Source of the DNA: Phycisphaerae bacterium
Lineage (GTDB): Bacteria > Planctomycetota > Phycisphaerae > Tepidisphaerales > Tepidisphaeraceae
DNA: 8,211 nucleotides
Reading direction: 5' to 3'
Assembly (NCBI GenBank): GCA_014380825.1
Contig: JACMJD010000492.1
Span: 1 to 8,211 of the forward strand
The position numbers and the translations under genes were made by a program. A model generated the notes under the pieces. That model was not told the DNA's origin. It made no database searches and was given only the letters and a program-made list of their open reading frames with translations. Positions 1-5,510 of this stretch are shown in pieces. Position 1 is the first letter of the stretch. Each line of letters begins with the position of its first letter.

Positions 1-86
1 TCGATGTGCGAGTAGTCGTCGAAGTCGATGATGCCGTTAAGATCCGCGTCGCCGGGGGGTCGCAACGATTCCCGTGACAACAAGCG
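1..86 (-). pseudogene. C-terminal dockerin-like segment of a secreted protein, cut at both ends
   Basis: Read on the minus strand, this frame gives GDADLNGIIDFDDYSHID and then leaves the window. The GDxxxxGxxDFDDY pattern is the calcium-binding loop of the dockerin-like repeat that ends many large secreted planctomycete proteins. A full copy normally carries two such loops close to the C-terminus, so the rest would lie left of the window. The frame is open for only about ten codons upstream before a TAA at 87-89, and no start codon or signal peptide is present. The large N-terminal part is therefore absent here, either removed by rearrangement or out of frame. The motif is clear. That the gene is broken, rather than a frameshift error, is inferred. 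Confidence 0.55.
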
Positions 87-155
87 TTAGCGGTCCTCGT
101 GCCATTGCGCCAGGCAGATCCTCACCGCGAGCTGATCATCATTGAGTATGTTCAT
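87..155 (-). CDS. Possible 22-residue small ORF
   Basis: A short minus-strand frame starts at the ATG at 155-153 and ends at the TAA at 89-87, reading MNILNDDQLAVRICLAQWHEDR. An AAGGA sequence lies six bases before the ATG, which is good Shine-Dalgarno spacing. The same frame stays open about 22 codons further upstream, so this may be the tail of a decayed longer gene and not a true small protein. I recognise no family. It lies in the debris between the dockerin fragment and the helicase fragment. Confidence 0.22.
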   Translation of the reverse strand: MNILNDDQLAVRICLAQWHEDR

Positions 156-231
156 CTGGCTTCCTTCGCCCGATTCCGTTTCACAGAGCGTCTTGATTTC
201 GTTGTGGATCCAGGTTCGCTCTCAGTTGGCG

Positions 232-262
232 TTCTGCATTGATCATTCTGCATTCTGCATTG
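232..262. repeat. Short direct repeats of ttctgcatt
   Basis: The nine-base unit ttctgcatt appears at 232, 245 and, overlapping, at 252. The last two are nearly tandem with a seven-base period. Slippage of this kind is common in intergenic DNA, and no function can be assigned. Confidence 0.5.
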
Positions 263-272
263 GCTCCGCCTG

Positions 273-292
273 CCCTGAGCACTGGCGAAGGG
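273..292. repeat. REP-like imperfect palindrome
   Basis: The sequence ccctgagcactggcgaaggg is framed by CCCT and AGGG arms and closely resembles the dispersed bacterial intergenic repeat of the form CCCTGAGCnnnnCGAAGGG. It ends four bases before the stop codon of the truncated helicase. Only one copy is seen in the window, so its status as a dispersed repeat needs the whole genome. Confidence 0.4.
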
Positions 293-295
293 TCC

Positions 296-1381
296 CTAAT
301 GGCATGTAGTTAACGGTTTCTCCGCTGGTTTGTCATACGCGTTCGCAGCACGTGGCGCGGCGCGGTCGATCGTCAATGGCGCGTACTTCGCCAGGTGTTT
401 GGGGTGGCCTGGAATAGTTTGCAACCGCTTGTGATAGAAGTGCTCGTTGCTAAACGCGATCAGGTCGCTGTTGCGCGAACGGTAGTGAACGTCCAGATAT
501 GCTTCATGCACATCGAGATTCAGCACAGCCGCCAGTAGATCTTCAGTTTGCGCCTGTTGCGATTCGAACATCTGCTGGCCGGACTCCAGCTCACCGTCTT
601 CATCGGTACTGACCACGGCGGATTCAAAAAACCGTGTGGGGGGCAACTGCTGCGGATCACCGGCGATCACGACGCGGCGCGCACGCGTGAGAACCGGCAG
701 CGCTTCCTCAAGCCGGCATTGCGAGGCCTCGTCGAATATCACCACGTCGAAGATCGGCTGTCGCGCAAAGAGCTGCGCCACCGTCTCAGGGCTGGCCATC
801 CAGATCGGGCGCAGGTCGAACAGCGGGTCACCGCCATCGATGGATCTGCCCAGCTCGATCACCCGACGCAAGCGCATCGCCCGCTGACCCGACATCGTGA
901 AGCGTCGCTTTACGTCGGCGCCGAGCGTGTTCAAGCGGCTGCCTGTTGAGGCTAGCAATCGTTCCTTCTGTACGCCGAGCCAGCGGTGCAGGATGGAATC
1001 TCGTACCAGCGACTTCTTGTGCCCATCCAACTGTGCATATCGATCGAAAGCTGTTCGCAGATTGCGCTCATCGAGCGCCTGCAGTTGTGGGCTCGCATCC
1101 AAGCGTCGCGTGATCTCGCCGCTCAATACCGCACGGCGCATGGCAGCCAGTGCTTCATCAGGCGCGACCGAATGATCAATCATGAGGTTCGCCGCACTGG
1201 ATAGCGCGTGCGGCAACTGTTTTGAACCTTCCGTCACACGAATCACGTCTTCGACTGTCCCAACCGAATGTGTCAATGACGTGAGCACTTCGCCTGCTGA
1301 AGCATTCGCTAGGACGGCCTTTTGCTGCGTTGCAATCCAACTCCGCGAGAATACCGGCTCGCCCTGCAAACCATCGCTCAA
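296..1381 (-). pseudogene. Upf1-like SF1 helicase remnant, motif II-IV segment
   Basis: This is part of the motor of a large superfamily 1 helicase of the AAA_11/AAA_12 (Upf1/Dna2-like) type. Visible motifs, counted from the TTG at 1381, are motif II VVIFDEASQ (residues 213-221), motif III GDPQQLPPTR (241-250) and the VHYRSRN segment (about 298-304). Before motif II comes DPLFDLRPIWMASPETVAQLF, typical of this group. The protein ends in KPLTTCH shortly after the VHYRSRN segment, so motifs V and VI and the rest of the second RecA domain are missing. The initiator TTG is probably not real: the sequence continues from the 1382-2290 segment in another frame, so a one-base insertion or two-base deletion lies near 1340-1384. 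Relatives often sit in defence or mobile islands (family knowledge). With no Walker A and no motif VI this copy cannot be an active helicase. Confidence 0.72.
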
Positions 1382-2290
1382 TCAACGCGTGAGCCCGTGG
1401 CGCAGATTTCTCAAGCCCGCGAACAAATGATTCCGCGACCGTCGATTCGACCAGCGCGCGCCCGAGCGTGGCACGCAGTGGGCGAAGCGTTACGTCAGAT
1501 TCGGCGTCACTGAGAAGCGATACGACCGCAATGTTCTCGTTAACCTTGCGGTCGATGACGTCATCGTCGGGGAATCCACTCGCTGATCTCTCCATCGCGC
1601 CGAGCTCCTGCAAGACCGGCACGACGATTTTGCGATCTTTCACCCCTTCGAGAAATTTCTTCGCACGCGTTGCGTTTTCCACCGACAGCGTGTGTCCATA
1701 TTCACGCAGCACGGCGGCGGCGGCGCTCTTCTTGCCGAATTGCAGGAATGCGTGCCATTTATCGGCGATTTCCAGATAGGCATTGAGCGCGGCGAGCTTC
1801 GTCACGATCGCCTGAACTTCCGGCAGTCGCTCGCGCACGACGCTGTATAGTTCGACATCCAGAGGCGCACATAAAATGCGCGCGACGATCGGACGAATCT
1901 CATTGATCCGCGCCAGCGCCTTTTTCACCACGGCCGCATCTTTGCACGCCCAACGCGAGCGCGACTCGGGCGACGCCTGACTGAGCACCTCCGGAAGCCG
2001 CTGGGCTAACTCTACGCGCTTCGTCCCCTGCTCGGGCAACTGTGCATCATCATCTGCGGCACGGGCAAGGTCCATCAGTTCGCCAAGCGATTGGCGCAAT
2101 TGTGCCATCGGTCGACGTAGAAATGCTTGCAGGTCAGTATTCGCTGCCGCCCTCCATGGGTTGTTCGCAAAGTCGGATTCGTACGCGCGGCGGAACAACT
2201 CACCCAGCCCGGCCGTCTTTGTGCGGTACTCGGCAAAGTTTAGCTTCGATAGCGCCGTATCGAACTTCCATTGATTTTCTGGCAGCGACA
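1382..2290 (-). pseudogene. Upf1-like helicase remnant, upstream helical segment
   Basis: This minus-strand frame is open from the integrase boundary to the frameshift and lies upstream of, and collinear with, the motif II-IV segment at 296-1381. It reads from about NQWKFDTALSKLNFAEYRTK, through NNPWRAAANTDLQAFLRRPM, to RAHALIERWFAG. It is rich in Ala, Leu, Arg and Glu and probably mostly helical, fitting the long insertion between motif Ia and motif II in these large helicases. No Walker A (GxxGxGKT) occurs in it, so the N-terminal end of the motor is missing. The same frame continues right beyond about 2290 but there only mirrors the recombinase, so I place the true end at 2270-2300. Assignment rests mainly on continuity with the motif-bearing segment. 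I do not recognise this segment on its own. Confidence 0.55.
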
Positions 2291-2687
2291 ACCACTGGCG
2301 CCGGAGTGGTACGGGAGGATGAAGATCGACGGCGGCTGGAAATGGTTCAAGCTGTTCACCGATCGCCGCGCGAGCCAGAACCGCTGGAACGACATCATCA
2401 AGCGAGAGGAACAGAAGGCGGCCGGCGTGACGACGCCAGCGATGGAACACATCGATACTCCGATCGAGCAGCACAAAGCCGACTATCTCAAGGCACTCAA
2501 ACCCCTGGTGTCGCCCGAGCATCACGCCATCGTGACGTTCATGCTGGACAAGCTGATCGCCGAGACCGGCTGGAAACGCCTGTGCGACCTGAGCAGCGAT
2601 TCCCTGCGGTCGGCTGTTGAGCAGATCAAGGCCAAGGGCAGAACGACGAGCTACGCCAACAAGTTCATCAGTTCGCGCACTGGCTGA
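2271..2687 (+). pseudogene. Tyrosine recombinase, N-terminal segment (frameshifted)
   Basis: This is the front part of a phage-type integrase. It reads EWYGRMKIDGGWKWFKLF, a beta-strand arm-binding start, then a helical SAM-like core-binding region (about HIDTPIEQHKADYLKAL to TSYANKFI). The frame stops at TGA 2685-2687, but dropping one base restores the family's continuation: ATCAG at 2667-2671 reads correctly as ATC CAG, giving NKFIQFAHWLMKERRLGADPFDNV in the next frame. A single lost C near 2669 therefore splits the gene. The start is also doubtful. TTG at 2271 or ATG at 2319 are the only candidates, neither has a properly spaced ribosome site, and an in-frame TAG lies at 2250-2252. The true N-terminus seems lost at the helicase junction. 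Confidence 0.68.
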
Positions 2688-3421
2688 TGAAGGAAAGACG
2701 CCTCGGCGCCGACCCGTTCGACAACGTGAGTCGGTCGAACATCCGCAAGGCCGCGAAGAAGCGGGCCCGGCGAGCACTGGAAGATGCCGAATCGTTCGCC
2801 CTGATCGATGCTGCTCGCGAGGATCGCCAGTTGAAATACATGTTTGCGATGCTGGCCGGGCTCCGTCGCGAGTATCTGGTCACGCTCACCTGGGGCGACG
2901 TGAAGCTGAACGCACCGATTCCGTTCATCCAGCTCCACGAAGAGCAGACGAAGAATGCACACTCCGATGTGCTGCCGTTGCACCCGCGGCTCGTGACGGT
3001 GCTAAAGGCACTCCCGGAGGGCATGCCAGCCAAGCGGGTGGTCGATAGCGTTCCGGATGTGAAAACACTCGTGAAGGATCTGCGAGCGGCTGGCGTTGCC
3101 CCTGTGGACGAGCGGGGCCGTCGCGTCGACTACCATGCGCTGCGTCACACGTTCGCGACAAACCTCGACCGCACCGGCTCGACACGCGCGACCAAGAAGG
3201 CGCTCATGCGTCACGCGGACGCGGACGTGACCGACGGTTACTCGCACGCGCACCTGGCCGAGATGCACGCGGCGGTCTGTCGGCTGCCTGATCCGATGAT
3301 CGCGATCGTCAAAGTTGAATCTGCGATCAAGACGGGTACGAGCGGAGAAGTTAGCGGCAACTTGCGCAGCGGGTCACATACGGGTCACGGCTCGGATGCG
3401 CATCGAAACACATTGAAATAG
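2687..3421 (+). CDS. Tyrosine recombinase/integrase, catalytic domain
   Basis: This is the catalytic half of a tyrosine site-specific recombinase, which cuts and rejoins DNA through a 3'-phosphotyrosine. Counting from the ATG at 2687, the expected residues are all visible: R60 in AGLRREYL, a likely beta-hairpin K89, H150 and R153 in HALRHTF, H176 in LMRHADADVT and the nucleophile Y185 in GYSHA. The ATG is internal to the original gene; the N-terminal half lies at 2271-2687 in another frame. The catalytic domain alone would lack core-binding contacts, so activity is unlikely unless the frameshift is a sequencing error or is bypassed. The tail (ESAIKTGTSGEVSGNLRSGS and on) is low complexity. 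It ends at TAG 3419-3421, after which the same frame stays open to the tRNA. The gene points at tRNA-Cys 134 bp downstream, the usual place for an island integrase. Confidence 0.8.
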   Translation: MKERRLGADPFDNVSRSNIRKAAKKRARRALEDAESFALIDAAREDRQLKYMFAMLAGLRREYLVTLTWGDVKLNAPIPFIQLHEEQTKNAHSDVLPLHPRLVTVLKALPEGMPAKRVVDSVPDVKTLVKDLRAAGVAPVDERGRRVDYHALRHTFATNLDRTGSTRATKKALMRHADADVTDGYSHAHLAEMHAAVCRLPDPMIAIVKVESAIKTGTSGEVSGNLRSGSHTGHGSDAHRNTLK

Positions 3422-3505
3422 CAAACGCACATTTCCGATGATGCTGAATCATTCACGCCCGCTGAGTCAGAACGCGAAGATGGAACGCATGGAAACGCAC
3501 TGAAA
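3401..3505 (+). repeat. Imperfect 18-bp direct repeat near the tRNA
   Basis: The sequence catcgaaacacattgaaa at 3401-3418 recurs as catggaaacgcactgaaa at 3488-3505, with 15 of 18 bases matching. The spacing is 87 bp, an exact multiple of three, so both copies encode related residues (H-x-N-x-L-K). A partial third copy, catcgaaaa, starts at 3541. Their place between integrase and tRNA fits arm-type binding sites or a small internal duplication; neither is shown. Confidence 0.4.
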
Positions 3506-3589
3506 CACACTGAGTTGATCGATAGCGCAAACCGGGATAGCATCGAAAATTCAGGGCCGGATACCCAAGCGGTCTAAGGGGACGGATTG
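3422..3589 (+). other. Open in-frame extension of the integrase into tRNA-Cys
   Basis: Past the TAG at 3419-3421 the integrase frame stays open for about 50 codons (QTHISDDAESFTPAESERED and on) until a TAA at 3575-3577 inside the tRNA D-arm. The residues are hydrophilic, like the disordered tails of planctomycete integrases. Either the TAG is a recent nonsense mutation and the original protein ran into the tRNA gene, or the open frame is chance. It also holds the repeats near 3401 and 3488 and the likely tRNA promoter. Confidence 0.35.
3515..3543 (+). promoter_or_regulatory. Probable promoter of tRNA-Cys
   Basis: A TTGATC box at 3515-3520 and a TAGCAT box at 3538-3543 are separated by 17 bp. 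Each matches four of six bases of the vegetative sigma consensus. Predicted transcription would start near 3550, five bases before the mature tRNA end, which is a reasonable leader. Confidence 0.4.
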
Positions 3590-3628
3590 CAAATCCGTTA
3601 TTCGTGGGTTCGAATCCCACTCCGGCCT
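3555..3628 (+). tRNA. trnC: tRNA-Cys (anticodon GCA)
   Basis: A complete cloverleaf is visible. The acceptor stem GGCCGGA (3555-3561) pairs with TCCGGCC (3621-3627). The D-arm has a CCC/GGG stem and the AAGCGGTCTAA loop. The anticodon stem ACGGA/TCCGT encloses the loop TTGCAAA with anticodon GCA. The T-arm GTGGG-TTCGAAT-CCCAC is perfect. The discriminator base is T (U73), as expected for cysteine tRNA. No CCA is encoded, so it must be added after transcription. The gene looks intact and functional despite the broken integrase beside it. Confidence 0.96.
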
Positions 3629-3688
3629 GTCACTTCACCGACTCTAAACTCTGTCCAACGCTGTAGCCGCGCCCGGCGCGGGTTCGCG

Positions 3689-3694
3689 TATAAT
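3689..3694 (+). promoter_or_regulatory. TATAAT -10 box for the membrane protein-ATPase-YbjQ operon
   Basis: A perfect TATAAT lies 11 bases before the ATG at 3706. Transcription would begin near 3701-3702, giving a leader of about four bases, so the first gene would be translated leaderless or nearly so. No clear -35 box is seen at 16-18 bp spacing, and there is no Shine-Dalgarno sequence before the ATG, which agrees with leaderless initiation. A GC-rich cccggcgcggg hairpin lies just upstream, after the tRNA. Confidence 0.45.
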
Positions 3695-3705
3695 CCGCCG
3701 CATTG

Positions 3706-3972
3706 ATGGAAAGTGTTCCCGCGAAATCTCAGCCGGTTGATCGGGAAATTCCGATCGAGCACGCCGACCCCGATTGGTTCCGCAAGCCCACGCCGCGCGA
3801 GCATCGCATCGCGGCGGCGCTGTTTATTTTCTTCGGCGTGTTCTTCGTGTTGATGTTTTTCGTGCTGAGCGGTTGGTGGTTCCGATGGGTGATCGTGGCA
3901 CTGGGCGTGTATTCGACGATTCACGGCGCTCGACACGCGCGTGACTCGCGACACGCACCGAGGGCGGAATAG
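3706..3972 (+). CDS. Small two-helix membrane protein of the ATPase operon
   Basis: This 88-residue protein has a hydrophilic, proline- and acid-containing N-terminus of about 35 residues (VPAKSQPVDREIPIEHADPDWFRKPTP in two overlapping stretches), then two hydrophobic segments: roughly residues 37-58 (AALFIFFGVFFVLMFFVLSG) and 60-75 (FRWVIVALGVYSTI). A short basic, histidine-rich tail follows (HGARHARDSRHAPRAE). It is probably an inner-membrane hairpin with both ends cytoplasmic by the positive-inside rule, which is inference. I chose ATG 3706 over the adjacent TTG 3703. No family is recognised. It stops two bases before the ATPase start, so the two are almost certainly cotranscribed, and it may be the ATPase's membrane anchor or substrate. 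The gene lacks a ribosome site and sits directly under a TATAAT box. Confidence 0.75.
   Translation: MESVPAKSQPVDREIPIEHADPDWFRKPTPREHRIAAALFIFFGVFFVLMFFVLSGWWFRWVIVALGVYSTIHGARHARDSRHAPRAE
3960..3967 (+). promoter_or_regulatory. Ribosome binding site of the AAA ATPase
   Basis: The purine-rich gagggcgg ends seven bases before the ATG at 3975 and lies inside the last codons of the upstream gene, which supports coupled translation and fixes the ATPase start. Confidence 0.5.
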
Positions 3973-3974
3973 GC

Positions 3975-5117
3975 ATGTCTTCAATCTCCTGGGACTCCTT
4001 CGAGCGCTATCGCCAGAAAGGCCTCGATGCGCGCCGCGCGGGTCAGTGGGATTCGGCGCGGATTTATCTGCTGGAAGCGGCTCGGTCGATGCTCGAACTG
4101 AGCAAGCAGGCGCAGAGCGAAGAGCTGCGCGAGGGCCGGCGGGAGATGGCGAATAAACTGCTTGAGCTGGCGCGCGATTCGGATGAAGCGAAGCGCGAGA
4201 ATCGCAAATCGACAGGCACGAGTCGCAAGCCATCGAGCGCGGCCGAGTCATCGGAAAACGAAGACGGCAAGAACGCGTCGGACTGGATCGTGCGCGAGAA
4301 ACCGTCGATCAAGTTCGACGATGTGGCCGGCCTGGATGATGTGAAGGAAGACATCCGGCTGAAGATGATCTATCCGTTCCAGCACCCGGAATTGGCCGAG
4401 CGATTCGGCGTGCGTCCGGGCGGCGGTGTGCTGCTTTACGGGCCGCCGGGGACGGGAAAGACCATGCTCGCGCGCGCGACGGCGGCCGAAGTCGACGCGA
4501 CGTTCTTCCGCATCTCGCCCGCCGACATCATGAGCAAATGGGTGGGCGAGGCCGAGCAGAATATTAAAAAACTTTTCGATGCCGCGACGGCTGAGCCGCG
4601 CTCGATCATCTTTATCGACGAGATCGAATCGCTCGTGCCGGCGCGGCGCGACGAAGGTTCCAGCGTGATGCAGCGCGTCGTGCCGCAGCTGCTTCAGGGC
4701 ATGGAAGGGTTCGACAAGAAGAACGGCTCGCCGATCCTGTTCATGGGCGCAACCAACGTACCGTGGCAGCTCGATCCCGCAGTGCTGCGGCCAGGAAGAT
4801 TCGACGAAAAGATTTACATCCCGCTGCCCGATTGTGAAGCGCGACGAAAGCTGTTGGACATTCATCTGGGCAAGCGCCCGGTCGACGACGCGATCGACCT
4901 GAACGACTTGGCCAAACGACTCGAAGGCTTCAGCGGGGCCGATATCAAGTACATCTGCGACCGCTCGGCCACGATTCCGTTTTTGCAATCGGTCGCGACC
5001 GGACAAGAAGGCGAGATTACCGCGAAGATCATCGACAACGTGCTGGCCGACACACGAATGTCGGTTACGAGCGACATGTTGAGACGGTTCGACGAATGGG
5101 CGAAACAATCACAATGA
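3975..5117 (+). CDS. Vps4/katanin-like AAA ATPase with N-terminal MIT-like region
   Basis: This 380-residue protein is a single-ring AAA ATPase of the classical meiotic clade. Residues 5-75 form a helical region (YRQKGLDARRAGQWDSARIY, then REMANKLLELA) with the spacing of an MIT domain, the three-helix bundle by which eukaryotic Vps4 binds ESCRT-III tails. A charged Ser/Lys/Glu linker (about 76-102) follows. The AAA module has Walker A GPPGTGKT (156-163), pore loop KWVGEAE (188-194), Walker B IIFIDE (211-216), sensor 1 GATN (268-271), arginine fingers in RPGRF (R282, R285) and GFSGADI (318-324). The KWxGE pore loop is typical of Vps4, katanin and spastin. The C-terminal SVTSDMLRRFDEWAKQ resembles the Vps4 C-terminal helix. 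It should thread or disassemble a protein polymer using ATP; the substrate is unknown. It lies between a membrane protein gene and a YbjQ gene, overlapping the latter by ATGA. Ring function is well supported; the MIT call rests on pattern alone. Confidence 0.93.
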   Translation: MSSISWDSFERYRQKGLDARRAGQWDSARIYLLEAARSMLELSKQAQSEELREGRREMANKLLELARDSDEAKRENRKSTGTSRKPSSAAESSENEDGKNASDWIVREKPSIKFDDVAGLDDVKEDIRLKMIYPFQHPELAERFGVRPGGGVLLYGPPGTGKTMLARATAAEVDATFFRISPADIMSKWVGEAEQNIKKLFDAATAEPRSIIFIDEIESLVPARRDEGSSVMQRVVPQLLQGMEGFDKKNGSPILFMGATNVPWQLDPAVLRPGRFDEKIYIPLPDCEARRKLLDIHLGKRPVDDAIDLNDLAKRLEGFSGADIKYICDRSATIPFLQSVATGQEGEITAKIIDNVLADTRMSVTSDMLRRFDEWAKQSQ

Positions 5118-5476
5118 GCAACGATCCAAATCGCATGATGTCGTTCCCGATCACGACCACGTTCACGATCGAAGGCTACCGCATCCGCCAGTATCTGGGC
5201 GTCGTCCGCGGCATCACCGTTCGCGCGCCGACGATCTCGCAGGGAATTCTCGGCGGCCTGAAGTCGATCATCGGCGGGACGATTGGGTCGTACACCGAAA
5301 TGTGCGAACAGGCGCGGCAGCAGGCGTACGACCTGCTGATCGATCACGCCCGCGCTCTCGGCGCGAACGCGATCGTCGGCCTGCGATATGACGCATCGGA
5401 AATTGGCGGTAAGACGAGTTCCGCGACGGAAGTGTTGTGTTACGGCACAGCCGTTGTGCTCGAACCAGAGACCTAA
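5114..5476 (+). CDS. YbjQ/UPF0145 family protein
   Basis: This 120-residue protein matches the YbjQ (UPF0145, DUF74, 'heavy-metal-binding') family along its whole length. Visible features are the opening strand GYRIRQYLGVVRGITVRAPT, the GGLKSIIGG turn, the long helix EMCEQARQQAYDLLIDHARALGAN, the hallmark GANAIVGLRYD, and the closing strand SATEVLCYGTAVVL. Structures of the family show small pentameric rings; its biochemical role is not settled. The chosen ATG at 5114 overlaps the ATPase stop as ATGA, and no good Shine-Dalgarno sequence precedes it, so translation probably relies on ribosomes leaving the ATPase gene. The N-terminal eleven residues are longer than in the usual protein of about 105 residues. 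Coupling to a Vps4-like ATPase suggests it is a partner or cargo, which is inference. Confidence 0.88.
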   Translation: MSNDPNRMMSFPITTTFTIEGYRIRQYLGVVRGITVRAPTISQGILGGLKSIIGGTIGSYTEMCEQARQQAYDLLIDHARALGANAIVGLRYDASEIGGKTSSATEVLCYGTAVVLEPET

Positions 5477-5505
5477 CCAATAACGAATAACAACGAACCA
5501 ATAAC
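5475..5505. repeat. Direct repeat aaccaataac between convergent genes
   Basis: The ten-base unit aaccaataac occurs at 5475-5484 and 5496-5505 with related ataac motifs between. It fills the short gap between the converging YbjQ and zinc-ribbon genes. I see no GC-rich hairpin with a T-run there, so no terminator is called. Confidence 0.5.
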
Positions 5506-5510
5506 CATGG

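Larger units (their letters stand above)
156..295. other. Intergenic stretch with short repeats, no recognised gene
   Basis: Nothing in this stretch looks like a known gene on either strand. It holds several copies of ttctgcatt at 232-262 and a 20-base imperfect palindrome at 273-292. It sits exactly between two clipped genes, so it probably covers a rearrangement junction. Confidence 0.4.

Noticed and set aside
2042..2620. Plus-strand frame of 192 codons spanning the helicase-integrase junction
   Set aside because: It is Arg/His-rich, out of frame with the integrase and antisense to the helicase, with no family resemblance.
2290..2777. Rightward part of the minus-strand helicase frame, including an apparent ATG at 2777
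   Set aside because: This part only mirrors the recombinase on the plus strand. It looks like chance openness and gives the helicase no Walker A.
3670..3690. GC-rich cccggcgcggg hairpin after the tRNA as a terminator
   Set aside because: The stem is only four pairs with a three-base loop and there is no T-run after it.
3598..4251. Minus-strand frame of 217 codons ending in GRSGIRTHE
   Set aside because: It is antisense to the ATPase and membrane protein genes, and its GIRTHE ending is the known artefact of reading a tRNA T-arm on the opposite strand.
4248..5108. Minus-strand frame of 286 codons opposite the ATPase
   Set aside because: It mirrors the AAA domain codon for codon, is Arg/His-rich without any recognisable fold, and arises from high-GC third positions.
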